From positions 65,170,891-65,234,890 of the forward strand of contig NC_134398.1 in assembly GCF_050003625.1 (NCBI RefSeq): a stretch of 64,000 bases of DNA, written 5' to 3'. The notes beneath the pieces were generated by a model. That model was not told where the DNA came from and made no database searches. It worked only from the letters and a program-made list of their open reading frames with translations. A program made the position numbers and the translations under genes. The number at the start of each line of letters is the position of its first letter. The first letter of the stretch is position 1. The stretch is from Haematobia irritans. Taxonomy: Eukaryota > Arthropoda > Insecta > Diptera > Muscidae. Shown here piece after piece: positions 1 through 9,483 of the stretch.

Positions 1-115
1 AATAAAATTTTGACAACATTTTCTATAGAAATAACATTTTGAAAAAATTTTATTTCTATAGAAATAACATTTTGACAATGTTTTCTATAAAAATAAAATG
101 TTGGTAGATTATTTT
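1..115. repeat. CTATAGAAATAAAATTTTG minisatellite block
   Basis: About three to four imperfect copies of a ~30-bp unit built on CTATAGAAATAAAATTTTGA, continuing off the left edge. The same unit fills 61,480-61,880, 62,575-63,090 and 63,580-63,740. No coding content. Confidence 0.85.
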
Positions 116-290
116 TGACTCGAGTGGCAACCATTATTATGGACCGATATGGACCATTTTTGTGTGATTGGGGATCGGCTATATATAACTAAAGACCGAT
201 ATGGACCAATTTTGGCATGGTTATTAGCGGCCTTATACTAACACCACGTTGCAAATTTCAACCGGATCGGTTTACAGAAGATACGCTACA
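116..290 (+). repeat. Fragment of TATACCC-type repeat family A (internal part)
   Basis: Contains the phrases GACCGATATGGACCAATTTTGGCATGGTTATTAGCG and ACACCACGTTGCAAATTTCAACCGGATCGG in short pieces. These match the internal part of the larger family A copy at 7818-9480. It is truncated at both ends, has no terminal motifs, and is non-coding. Confidence 0.65.
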
Positions 291-291
291 T

Positions 292-780
292 CACTTTTCG
301 ATATTTGGTCGGGGAGAAAGTCCTCCTCTAAAACTGCAAAAAAAACAAAAATTCTAAAGTTTTCTTGAAATTTACAAAGGCAGTGGGAGAAGGTTATGAA
401 CGAAGAGGCAACCTTCCTTGCCCCACACTTGAAAGTTTCAAGAATTTTCAGGGAAGGGTACGGGTGCTATTCACTACGGTGTTTGTCGATATTGTATCGG
501 GGAAAGTGACGTCCCTTTAAAACAAAATTTAAAGATCTCCGATCTACTTGAAATTTACAGGGAACCTGGGAGGAGGTTATTAAATATATACATGATTTTT
601 AAATTAGTATATGATTTTTCGATATCTGGTTGGGGAAGGGGAAAATTGAAATAAACTTTGTCGATTTACTTCGATAGAAATTATAGGGACCATTGAGTAG
701 TTGTGAAATTAATATAGGGTACGTGATAGTCCGATATCAGGTCGGAGTGGAGCGAAGGTGGGGGAGGGTTCCCTTTTGTC
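292..780. repeat. Degenerate direct repeats with GATAT..GGTCGGGG motif
   Basis: A motif of the form CGATAT(C/T)TGGTCGGGGAG recurs near 297, 487, 618 and 728. It is usually followed by a purine-rich block and then TTGAAATTTACA(A/G)GG. Spacing varies from about 110 to 190 bp, so this is an old, decayed tandem repeat rather than a young satellite. No ORF is credible. Confidence 0.55.
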
Positions 781-789
781 CCTATTTCA

Positions 790-1135
790 AATTTTAGAAA
801 CCAATTTAATATTTTTAATGTAAAAAACAAATATTTCATTTCAGAATAACCCCTAAACAATTTGGAAATTTATAATTTAATAGTGAATTGGTAAGTTTTC
901 TTTAACTTTCTTTTAACCAGAATATTTAGATTTTTGTGCATATTATTTTTTCTTTAATTAGATTTTTTTGGAAACCAATTTATTGTTTTTATTTAATGTA
1001 AAAAATAAATATTTATTTTAGAGTAACCCCAAATGGATTTGGACATTTTTTTATATTTCCCTCAGCGTACAATTTAATAGAGAATTGGTAAGTTTTATAT
1101 TAAAACTTTGACTTTCTTTTAACTAGAATATTTAT
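790..1135. repeat. Local tandem duplication, ~170-bp unit
   Basis: Two direct copies, 792-928 and 963-1133. They share GAAACCAATTTA, the run AATGTAAAAAA(C/T)AAATATTT, the AGAATTGGTAAGTTTT block and the end ACTTTCTTTTAAC.AGAATATTTA. The second copy carries an extra ~30 bp. Both are AT-rich and non-coding. Confidence 0.75.
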
Positions 1136-1309
1136 TTTATTATTTCCTTCATATCGATAACAACACAGTTTTATGAGTTAATATGGCATACTTCATTATT
1201 TCTTTAATTGTTTCAGGTACAAATTTTATGAGGTACGTTTACCTAAGAAAAGTTGTATTCTTTACATTTCTTTCAGCAAAATAATAAAAGTAACGAGGAA
1301 TAAAAAAGT

Positions 1310-2375
1310 AAGGATAAGTAAAAATGTTCAAACAGCGAGTTAAAATAAACTACTTTCTTGTTCCACGTGGCCGTAATTTTTATTCACAAAAACCATTGTA
1401 TTAAGAACTTTCACCATAAGTTTTTGATTTCAACTTAAAACCATGCATTGGCTAAACTTAACCAACAGAGGAAATTAATGTTTGTCAAATTTATTTGGAC
1501 AAAGCCCTATAGACTGCAAGATGGTTGGATGGACGCACGTTTCGGAATTACCACATTCCTCATCAGCATGTACTTGCAGCAAAACTATCAACCAATTATC
1601 AGAATAAATTCAGACAGTTCAATAAACCCAAGGTAAACCACAGTTGAACCTTCCGAAAAAAGGTTTATGATAGCCGGCTTATGCCGAAATAAATTCATAC
1701 AAACATTTCTCTTTTCCTTTGCCACCATCAAATCATCGATTTGAGTGCAGTTGGCTGGGTTTATTTTGAGCGTGCTTCCTCTTTTTTTCATTCGTTTTGT
1801 TTTGTCATTGCTGATTTCTTTCTTTAATTATTGTTGTTGTTTTTGATTTCAGCTTAAAACCATGCATTGACTAAACTACAAGTGTAGCTTAACCAACAGA
1901 GGAAAAGAATGTGCGTCAAATTTATTTGGGCAAAGCTCTATAGCAAGATGGTTGGATGCAAGTGGAGGATGCTGATGAGGAATGTGGTAATTCCGAAACG
2001 TGCGTACATTCAACCATCTTGCAGTCTATAGGACTTTGCCCAAATAAATTTGACAAACATTCTTTTCCTCTGTTGGTTAAGCTACACTTGTAGTTTAGTC
2101 AAATTTTATTATCGGGTTTTCCTAAAAAATAATCAAGTTAACCAAAATAATAATGACTTTTTAACTTGGTAGGGGTATATAAATATTACGGTGTTGTAAA
2201 ACTGAACTAAAATACAATGGCATAAATGAACTAAAATTGAAGAGAATTATAAACTAGACAAAAAGAAAAAAATCTTAAAGGCTAAATCATGGTCAATATT
2301 ACTAACATCCGGTTAGGTCATTTTGCAATGGAAAAGGGTTCACTGTTTTTTCAGTTTAGTTTAGCCGCAGTGCGC
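1310..2375 (+). repeat. Dispersed repeat C, copy 1 (interrupted)
   Basis: The left part (about 1318-1430, with AACAGCGAGTTAAAATAAAC) and the right part (about 2105-2365, with ATCAAGTTAACCAAA and GTAGGGGTATATAAATATTA) both recur in the same order at about 5197-5310 and 6360-6925. The right end finishes in GGGTTCACTGTTTTTTCAG. In this copy about 670 bp of fold-back material separates the two halves; in the other copy a mariner separates them. No ORF of note. Confidence 0.7.
1438..2103. mobile_element. Fold-back insertion with near-perfect inverted arms
   Basis: Bases 1869-1959 (starting GACTAAACTACAAGTGTAGC) are repeated in inverse at 2009-2100. A third partial copy in direct orientation lies at 1438-1600. 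The spacer between the arms carries GCTGATGAGGAATGTGGTAA, which is the reverse complement of part of the first copy. The block sits exactly where repeat C is split, so it is probably an insertion. The family is not known to me and it has no coding capacity. Confidence 0.65.
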
Positions 2376-2507
2376 TGTTGAAGATTCATTTTTGGGAAGC
2401 TTTTCTTTGTTTTGTCATAAAAGTAATTGCAAAGCGTTTTCGTATCAAAAAGGTAAAATCTTGTGCCTTTTTTGGGTAATTCCATTTTTGTTGACAAACC
2501 CAATATG

Positions 2508-2700
2508 AAACAAGTAAGGAAAGCATAATGTCAGGCGGGGCCGACTGTATTATACCCTGCACAACTTTGTAGAACCACATTTTCGATACCATCGAAAATC
2601 CGTCAAATGTGTTGAGTGCTATAAATAAAGGTTTTTGTTCCCATATACATATATTTAAAACTGACTCGATCTGGACAAAATTTGTTAGACTTCTACAAAT
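2508..2700 (+). repeat. TATACCC-type repeat family B, 5' fragment
   Basis: Begins AAACAAGTAAGGAAAGC, followed by TCAGGCGGGGCCGACTGTAT and TATACCCTGCACAACTTTG, the 5' signature of family B. The same signature opens the copies at 22,796, 27,172 and about 61,265. It breaks off where the TIR element at 2706 begins. Confidence 0.75.
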
Positions 2701-3042
2701 AACTGCACGCAAAGAAAAAGACGTTTGGAAAACGGGTACCGAAAACGTTTTTCTTTTGTTAGAGTTTTTTGAATTTCTTCGAAAATTTTAAACTTTTATC
2801 ACCAAAAAAAAAAATCGTTTGTTACAAAATTTTTATTTTTTCAATAAAAAAAAAATATTTTTGATCAACACCACAGTCCATTTCATTCATATCAAGCAAT
2901 ATTCTTTTCTGACTTTAAGTCTTTAATAGGATTCATTTTCATAGTAAAAATTTAATAATAGTAGTATGTATTGTTGAACACCTTTTCGGAATCTTCCGAA
3001 CCTATTTGGAATATATGTAAAAAAAATAAAACTTTTTGGTGT

Positions 3043-3119
3043 TCGGTCGAAACAGGGATCGAACCCAGGAACCTTGGTATGGAAGGCGGACGTATCAACC
3101 ACTGCTTCACGGTGCCCAA
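3043..3119 (-). other. tRNA-like module (pol III A/B boxes) inside TIR element
   Basis: Reads on the minus strand as a tRNA-like head: A-box region GAAGCAGTGGTTGATACG and B box GGGTTCGATCCC. After it comes the SINE-type tail TGTTTCGACCGAACACCAA. The same tail follows the tRNA head of the SINEs at 58,539 and 9562, so the two probably share an ancestor. It is tRNA-derived, not a functional tRNA gene. Confidence 0.7.
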
Positions 3120-3230
3120 ATATATGTATGTTTCTGTTAAATAAAATTTGTTTAATCGACTCGTGGGCGCCGTAAGCTATGCTATATAAATATAACTTAT
3201 GATGATAATTTTCTGTTGATGACTATAACA

Positions 3231-3306
3231 GCTACGTAGCCCAGTGGATAGTGTGTTGAATTACAAACTGTATGGTCCTCGGTTCGATTCTCCGTCAAGG
3301 CGAAAG
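3231..3306 (+). other. tRNA-like module, plus strand, inside TIR element
   Basis: A-box TAGCCCAGTGGATAGTGTG and B box GGTTCGATTCT are spaced as in a tRNA. The module lies head to head with the minus-strand module at 3043-3119. Both modules are present at equivalent places in the other copies, so they belong to the element and are not chance insertions. Confidence 0.7.
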
Positions 3307-3430
3307 GTAAAATTAAAAAATTTATAAAATGGAATAATTTCTTCTACATTGTTTGTATTACAGAAAAAGGTGCTAAAAACTTTGTTTGTCTAAAATTTCG
3401 TTTGGGAGGAAAGAATTATTTTTTTACGTG

Positions 3431-3945
3431 TAGAAATTTAACGTTAATTTATTCGACTAAACTGGGATAATTTAATTATGATGCATTCGAAATTCGGAAC
3501 TATATCCAATTTGTGCTATAACCATGAGAACTTTAATTTTTTCTACTGAATGAATCGCATGGAAGACAAATGACCGTACTAACCGGTGTAATCTTGGCGT
3601 AAGATGAACGAAATGCACGGTTTCCAAGGATTAATGGATGTGATAACCTTCAGTTGCAAATACAGACAGCCACATTGATTACAAACATTGTGGAAGTGAG
3701 TTTCACTAGCGAACATTTCATGTTTGATTCAATGGGAAATAATCACCATCATCATTTATTTCATGCACTGCAAACATTAATCTTTTGAGCGGCACATACG
3801 TAGATCATTGGTTCTTTTTTTAGAGGTGGTGGCTCGTTTGGATGCGAAAAGAGATGAAAGTATAATCGCAGAGGAGTGTAAATATTGTTGGATTCTGGAT
3901 AGGATATGTATTTGAGTGACTATCTGGCTGCATGGATGGATGGAC
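3431..3945. other. No recognised feature
   Basis: AT-rich DNA with no credible ORF, RNA gene or repeat that I can match elsewhere in the window. It may be host intergenic or intronic sequence. Confidence 0.4.
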
Positions 3946-4947
3946 AGCTTGACGGTAATCCACATTTGGCAGCAGAACAGTCTGTTAGCAAACGCATTCT
4001 GTAACAACAAAATGAATGAGAGCATTGTTCGAGGAAATCTATCCGAGCCATGTCAGCCACATCACTATCATTCACAGCAACTGCACCAATGCTATAACAT
4101 CATAGCAATAATGTTCATGTTTTTCTTCTGTATAGAAACGTTGAGGTCAATGCACAATTTTTCATTGTACTCTATAACACTTGCGGACTAATTTCACAAG
4201 TGCAACATTTCTGCATTAGGGATGCCAGTTTTTTTTAAATTTTCAATAAGTGCGTTATGAGGCATATATTCTCTCTCTATATGTTTATGGTAGCGTTGCA
4301 ATATTGATCCGTCAAGAGCAAAATTGATTCAAAATATTTTTAAATTTTGAAATTTTATTAATTTGGTCAATTTCTGTTCCAAATTAATAACAAGGGCAAG
4401 ATAATTGGTCTAAAATTTCTTTCTGAAGGAAACTATTTTTTCTTTTGGTGCGGGTGCTATCATGTTTCACCATTCACATTACACTGAGAAAAGCATGCCC
4501 GGTTCCAAAGATTTTGTCTTTACACTAATGATTTTGGTATTGATTCTGAGCCAAAGAAGTGAAGAATTGAAGTAAGGATACCGTAAACACACTTTCTCTT
4601 TTATGTTTTGCGTACATGTTTCAAAGAAACGAATTTGAATTCAAAATTAAGGATTTTTAACACCTTATTTTAGTATTTCTTTAACATTTTTTTTTGGAAA
4701 GCATCAGTTTTCTAACTAAACATCCACTGGGCCACTGTCTATATTTAGAAACACCGTGTTTCGGAGACGAACTATTGTCTAGAAATAGATTCACTTAACT
4801 GTAGTTAGAATTGGCATTCATCGTTAGTTTATTTATACTAAAAATGGAAATTTCGTGTCCACGAACAATGCTCTCATTCATTTTGTTGTTACAGAATGCG
4901 TTTGCTAACAGACTGTTCTGCTGCCAAATGTGGATTACCGTCAAGCT
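3946..4947. repeat. Inverted repeat, 90-bp arms 820 bp apart
   Basis: Bases 3946-4035 (starting AGCTTGACGGTAATCCACAT) recur in inverse at 4858-4947 with very few mismatches; for example GTTCGAGGA on the left corresponds to TCCACGAAC on the right. The spacer includes the end of repeat D near 4480-4690. It could be a fold-back element or a local inverted duplication. ORFs over the arms are shadows of one another and not genes. Confidence 0.8.
4478..4690 (+). repeat. Dispersed repeat D, terminal fragment
   Basis: Begins near ACACTGAGAAAAGCATGCCC and contains GGTTCCAAAGATTTTG and TTGATTCTGAGCCAAAGAAG. The same phrases occur in inverse at about 18,225-18,320 and 18,515-18,585, and in part at 7195-7265 and 29,546-29,600. 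Non-coding. Confidence 0.6.
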
Positions 4948-4959
4948 ATTGCACCTATT

Positions 4960-5150
4960 ATTATATTTGCTTCAGTCCATTTACGAACTCATTGGGAGTC
5001 CTTAACCATTTGCTGCAAATGGCTGTAAGTTCAATTTACTTCCACTGAGTTAATTTTGTTCATCAATAGTTAAATTTAACTGTGAGTAAAATTTTGAACT
5101 ACTCAATATTATGGAATTTACTTGTAGTTACGACGTTCAATTTTCTGAGT
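4960..5150. other. No recognised feature
   Basis: Short AT-rich stretch between the inverted-repeat arm and repeat C. No matched repeat and no credible ORF. Confidence 0.35.
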
Positions 5151-5365
5151 GTATGTGAAAAATATACTTACGATGAATAAAAAACTACGGATACGTCAAA
5201 ATGTCCAAACAGCGAGTTAAAATAAACTACTTTCTTGTTCCACGTGCCCGTAATTTTTATTCGCAAAAACTATTGTATTGAGAACTTTCATCATAAGTTT
5301 TTATAATAAAGTACTTTTGCTTAAAGAAATGTTACTTTTAATGTATGAAAATTTTCATAATAGTA

Positions 5366-6284
5366 AAGGGTGATTCTTTTGAGGTTAGGATTTTCATGCA
5401 TTATTATTTGACAGATCACGTGGGATTTCAGACATGGTGTCAAAGAGAAAGATGCTCAGTATGCTTTGACATTTCATCATGAATAGACTTACTAACGAGC
5501 AACGCTTGCAAATCATTGAATTTTATTACGGTTCGAAATGTGTTTATCGACAAATTTTGTTCAGCGATGAGGCTCATTTCTGGTTGAATGGCTACGTAAA
5601 TAAGCAAAATTGCCGCATTTGGAGTGAAGAGCAACCAGAAGCCGTTCAAGAACTGCCCATGCATCCCGAAAAATGCACTGTTTGGTGTGGTTTGTACGCT
5701 GGTGGAATCATTGGACCGTATTTTTTCAAAGATGCTGTTGGACGCAACGTTACGGTGAATGGCGATCGCTATCGTTCGATGCTAACAAACTTTTTGTTGC
5801 CAAAAATGGAAGAACTGAACTTGGTTGACATGTGGTTTCAACAAGATGGCGCTACATGCCACACAGCTCGCGATTCTATGGCCATTTTGAGGGAAAACTT
5901 CGGAGAACAATTCATCTCAAGAAATGGACCGGTAAGTTGGCCACCAAGATCATGCGATTTGACGCCTTTAGACTATTTTTTGTGGGGCTACGTCAAGTCT
6001 AAAGTCTACAGAAATAAGCCAGCAACTATTCCAGCTTTGGAAGACAACATTTCCGAAGAAATTCGGGCTATTCCGGCCGAAATGCTCGAAAAAGTTGCCC
6101 AAAATTGGACTTTCCGAATGGACCACCTAAGACGCAGCCGCGGTCAACATTTAAATGAAATTATCTTCAAAAAGTAAATGTCATGGACCAATCTAACGTT
6201 TCAAATAAAGAACCGATGAGATTTTGCAAATTTTATGCGTTTTTTTAAAAAAAAAAGTTATCAAGCTCTTAACAAATCACCCTT
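5366..6284 (+). mobile_element. Mariner element, DD41D (rosa-type), internally deleted
   Basis: Terminal inverted repeats AAGGGTGATT / AATCACCCTT are flanked by TA on both sides (5364-5365 and 6285-6286), the target duplication of Tc1/mariner elements. At 919 bp it is shorter than an autonomous mariner (about 1.2-1.3 kb). The N-terminal DNA-binding half of the transposase is missing, while the 3' half and 3' UTR are complete. Its 3' 626 bp (5659-6284) is the part found at all three junctions of the central tandem array. Confidence 0.95.
5479..6177 (+). pseudogene. Mariner transposase, internally deleted (DD41D)
   Basis: A 232-codon ORF. Residues 1-17 (MNRLTNEQRLQIIEFYY) are the transposase N-terminus. 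Then about 110 residues of the usual helix-turn-helix region are missing, and reading resumes at residue ~23 just before FSDEAHFW. All three catalytic aspartates are visible: D30 (FSDEAHFW), D123 (WFQQDGATCH) and D165 (LTPLDYFLWG). That gives 41 residues between the last two, the DD41D signature of rosa-like mariners. Without the DNA-binding domain it should not bind its ends, so it is a deletion derivative, although the frame remains open to the stop. A full-length family member would be about 340-350 residues. Confidence 0.9.
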
Positions 6285-6476
6285 TATAACGGTTTGTTGT
6301 TCCTTTAATTATTTAATTTCTCTGTTCTGTGGAATGATTGATTTAGTTTAGTCGTCGACATTTTAAAGAAATTTTATTATCGGGTTTCCCAAAAAATAAT
6401 CAAGTTAACCAAACTAATACTGACTTTTTAACTTGGTAGGGGTATATAAATATTATGGTGTTGTAAAATTGAACTA

Positions 6477-6780
6477 GGGAGCCACCGTGGTGCGATTCCT
6501 CCTTCGACCGAACATCAAAAAGTTTATCAGCGGTGGATTATCCAACCTCAGTAATGTTTGTGTCATTTCTGAGAGTTTGAAATCTTCTCTAAGTGGTTTC
6601 ACTGCAATGTGGAACGCCGTTCGGACTCGACTATAAAAAGGGGGTCCCTTGTCATTGAGCTTAACATGGAATCGGACAGCACTCAGTGATAAGAGAGAAG
6701 TTCACCAATGTGGTATCACGATAGACTGAATAGTCTAAGTGAGCCTGATACATCGGGCTGTCACATAACCTAACCTAACA
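6477..6780 (+). mobile_element. tRNA-derived SINE with deleted tRNA head
   Basis: Flanked by a perfect 13-bp duplication TAAAATTGAACTA (6464-6476 and 6781-6793). The head starts GGGAGCCACCGTGGTG, then jumps to CGATTCCTCCTTCGACCG. About 45 bp covering the region between the A and B boxes, present in the copy at 58,539, is gone. The body (AACGCCGTTCGGACTCG, GAGCTTAACATGGAATCGG) and the 3' end (GGGCTG.CAC.TAACCTAACC) match the other SINEs. Retroposition explains the duplication; the tRNA deletion may predate or follow insertion. Confidence 0.9.
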
Positions 6781-6944
6781 TAAAATTGAACTAAAATACA
6801 ATGCCAAAGTGAACTAAAATTTAAAAGAATTATAAACTAGACAAGCAGAAAAAAATCTTAAGGGCTAAATCATGGTCAATTTTACTACAGTTTAGTTCAT
6901 TTTGCAATGGAGAAGGGTTCACTGTTTTTTCGGTGTGTGCTATC

Positions 6945-7268
6945 AAAGTTCTTTAAAATCGTATTAACGACAACTTAAATTTCCAAGCTCAGACTAGACT
7001 TTAAGCAGAAATTATGTCATGTTTAAAATAAAAACACGTCAGAATTAGGAGTCAAACAACATTTTCTTTCAGGTAAAGATACCCATTTTTAAGTCGAATC
7101 ATTTAACTATAAGGACAACGCGACTTGATTAATAAGTTCATCGACTTTTGGACAAGGAACGAATCCTTTATATCAGCGAAATTGTCCTTCTTTGCACTAA
7201 AAAAGTTTACTTGGATCCAAAGATTTTGACCTTCGGATTTTTAGATTGATTCCGAGCCAAAGATGCGG
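6945..7268 (+). repeat. Dispersed repeat D fragment
   Basis: Contains TTAACGACAACTTAAATTTCC, AGACTTTAAGCAGAAATTATG, ACCCATTTTTAAGTCGAATC and GATTCCGAGCCAAAGATGCG in pieces. These recur in inverse between about 17,745 and 18,260. Non-coding and decayed. Confidence 0.6.
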
Positions 7269-7269
7269 C

Positions 7270-7645
7270 TTCACTCCAAAAAAAGTAAACTCTCTATTTC
7301 ACTAAAGGCAATTTAACTTTATTTTAGTTCATGGAATTATTATGTTTGGAGAATGTTTCATTTACTATAATATTTTTTTGCGTACATTAGTTAAATTAAC
7401 TAAAAAACGGGGGAAAAAATTATACACAAATTAAGCATAAAGATTTACTAAATTCGTATTTCTCTCAAAATAGTTCATTATTTCTTTAAATTTGTAACTT
7501 TTACTACAAATGCGTCCATTATGAACTTCGTATGTCACTAAAGACATTCTTGCAATTTTGAACTCCAATCAAACTACAAAATTTTCTTTAACAAGTGAAA
7601 AAAATTAATTATGTCTAATAAATTTTCTTGAATTGGTTTTCAGTG
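7270..7645 (+). mobile_element. Fold-back MITE F, interior and right-arm fragment
   Basis: The run TCTCTATTTCACTAAAGGCA, then AATGCGTCCATTATGAACTT and CTACAAAATTTTCTTTAACA, corresponds to the interior and start of the right arm of the 725-bp MITE at 32,482-33,206. It ends near GTTTTCAGTG. The left arm is missing. Non-coding. Confidence 0.7.
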
Positions 7646-7935
7646 TTCTTTAAAATAAGGACATCTTTTCGGGAATGTTATAGCTTTAAGTCCAGGCTGT
7701 ATAAAATTAAAATTAGGATGCAGATCTCATTAATGGAATTTGCAGTCTCTTTTTTGCGATATATTAACAAAGGTTAAAAATTCAATTATGGCAGATACAC
7801 TTCAGAGTACAAAAAAAGACAAGTATATACGGCCGCAAGTTCGGACAGGCCGAATCTTATCCTCCACCATGGATTGCGTTGAAACTTCTATTAAAGACTC
7901 TCATCCACAATCGAATTACTTGGGTTGTGGTAATA

Positions 7936-8162
7936 CACACAAAGAAAATTTCATTAAAATTGAGCCAGCGACAGTTTTTCATTGATACTAAGAACAATTT
8001 GCATTAAGACAATGAAGACTTTCTTTAATACTACGAAACGTTACATTATTGAACATAAAATGCATCATAATAATGATAATTCTCGTTGTATCAATGAATT
8101 TGTTTCGTTGGCTCAATTTTAATGACAATTTTCTTTCATATAACGAAACTTTTCTATTAGTG
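7936..8162. mobile_element. 227-bp MITE, CAC...GTG ends, TA target duplication
   Basis: Inserted in family A between TA dinucleotides (7934-7935 and 8163-8164). Left inner arm AAGAAAATTTCATTAAAATT with GAGCCAGCGA is mirrored by CGTTGGCTC, AATTTTAATGACAATTTTCTTT on the right, so the element folds back. The family A sequence resumes at CCATAGCAAGGTATC. No coding capacity. Confidence 0.7.
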
Positions 8163-8754
8163 TACTTTCCCATAGCAAGGTATCTTAAAACATCTTATAA
8201 ATTGTAAGTTAGTCCACACGTGATATATATTGGACAAAAAAAGCAGATTAAATACGTATATTATTCATTTTTTGACCAGTATATATACGGAAGTCTGCAA
8301 ATAATTACAATCCGAGAAAGGAAATATGGGGGTCGCCATATAAATAATTTGTGTGTAATTTAGGATCGGTTTATCTGGGGGCTATGTATAACTATAAACC
8401 GATTTCGACCAAGTTTGGCATGGTTGTTAACGGCATTATGGACCGATATGGATAAATTTTTGCATGCTTGTTAGAGACCATATACCAACACCACGTACCA
8501 ACCAGATCGGATGAAATTTACTTCTCTAAGAGGTTCCGCAAGCCAAATCTGGGGGTCCGTTTATATGGGGGCTATACGTAAAAGTAGTCCGATATCGCTC
8601 ATTTGCAATACCATCCGACCTACATCAATAACAACTACTTGTGCCAAGTTTCAAGTCGATAGATTGTTTCGTTGGGAAGTTAGCGTGATTTCAACAGACG
8701 GACGGACGGACATGCTTAGATCGACTCAGAATTACACCACGACCCATAATATAT

Positions 8755-9425
8755 TGTTACGGATGTGATATTTCTAGATTTAAGTGTAATTAATTTAATT
8801 TCCGTTAATTTAAAATTTCAAATTGTAACGATAAAATTACGTTTTCACTTGTTAGAATCATCTTTATTTTCTAGTACTTTCCTAAACATCTTTCTTAATC
8901 GCTCATTGTGAAGTAACCCCTTTGCTTTGTTATCCTCATTTATTGTTATTGTTGTAGTAATGAGCATAACCATCTGCAGTAAAATTACGAGATACTTGAT
9001 AGGCAAAACTATGACCGACAGAAACGACCAAGTGATTGTTCTCGATAGTTGTAGGCAAGTCTATGAACATAATCTGATCTGCCAGCTACTAGTAGAATGT
9101 TCTAGATGGTTGTAGCCAAGACTATGAGCATAAGCCGATGAATAAGTTCGATATCGCCAGACATGTGCGAGATCTGCTTGTCGATTAATCGAGATGGTTG
9201 TAGGCCAGACTGTCCAGAATTTTCGAAATCGTCATATCTCGCTATGTAAACCCCTGACAGAGAGAGCTGTCAAGTCAGTTTTAAGCTAAAATTCAAACAG
9301 TACACATCGTTGAGCAAATAAGTGAAACCTGTCAGTTAAGCAAAAAAATTGTAGATTGTCGTTATTTGAAAAGAACTGTCATTATCGGGTTATTAAACAC
9401 GCCTCAATATAATAAAAACGTAACA
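8755..9425. mobile_element. Solo LTR (671 bp), TGTTACG...CGTAACA
   Basis: Starts TGTTACGG and ends CGTAACA, with TG/CA termini and a 5-7 bp inverted end. It is flanked by the 4-bp duplication ATAT (8751-8754 and 9426-9429). Family A sequence is continuous across it (CACGACCCATAATATAT | ATATTTTTGAGAACAATATTTCG), so the insertion is clear. It carries no internal gag/pol sequence, primer site or polypurine tract, so it is the remnant left by LTR-LTR recombination. A 4-bp AT-rich duplication fits insect Ty3/gypsy elements. The family is unknown to me. Confidence 0.8.
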
Positions 9426-9483
9426 ATATATATTTTTGAGAACAATATTTCGATTCGGAATGACAAGTTAATATACCCACCTT

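Larger units (their letters stand above)
2706..3430 (+). mobile_element. tRNA-bearing TIR element, copy 1
   Basis: A 725-bp element bounded by CACGCAAAGAAAAAG and the inverse ATTTTTTTACGTG. It matches the copies at 12,203 and 15,533 along its length: the CGTTTGGAAAACG block, AAACTTTTATCACCAAAAAA, a central TGCTATATAAATATAACTTA, and the end TTTGTTTGTCTAAAATTTCG. It carries two divergent tRNA-like modules around the centre. Flanking dinucleotides are TG on the left and TA on the right, so the target duplication is unclear here. Relative to 12,203 it lacks about 170 bp near its right end. No transposase ORF; non-autonomous. Confidence 0.8.
5150..6925 (+). repeat. Dispersed repeat C, copy 2, carrying a mariner and a SINE
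   Basis: Same left block (AACAGCGAGTTAAAATAAAC, about 5210) and right block (ATCAAGTTAACCAAA, about 6400, to GGGTTCACTGTTTTTTCGGTG, about 6933) as copy 1. It is interrupted by a mariner at 5366-6284 and a SINE at 6477-6780. Both carry clean target duplications, so their insertion into this repeat can be read directly. Confidence 0.7.
7818..9480 (+). repeat. TATACCC-type repeat family A, near full length, with two insertions
   Basis: Begins ACAAGTATATACGGCCGCAA then TTCGGACAGGCCGAATC, and runs through GACGGACGGACGGACATGCT (8698) to TCGGAATGACAAGTTAATAT near 9455-9475. The opposite end of the same family is at 60,670-60,780. It is split by a MITE (7936-8162) and by a solo LTR (8755-9425). I recognise the repeat type from fly genomes but cannot place it in a superfamily with certainty. 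No protein is encoded. Confidence 0.7.

Noticed and set aside
7740..7985. 81-codon ORF crossing the start of the family A repeat
   Set aside because: It spans a repeat boundary and the inserted MITE, so the frame is fortuitous.
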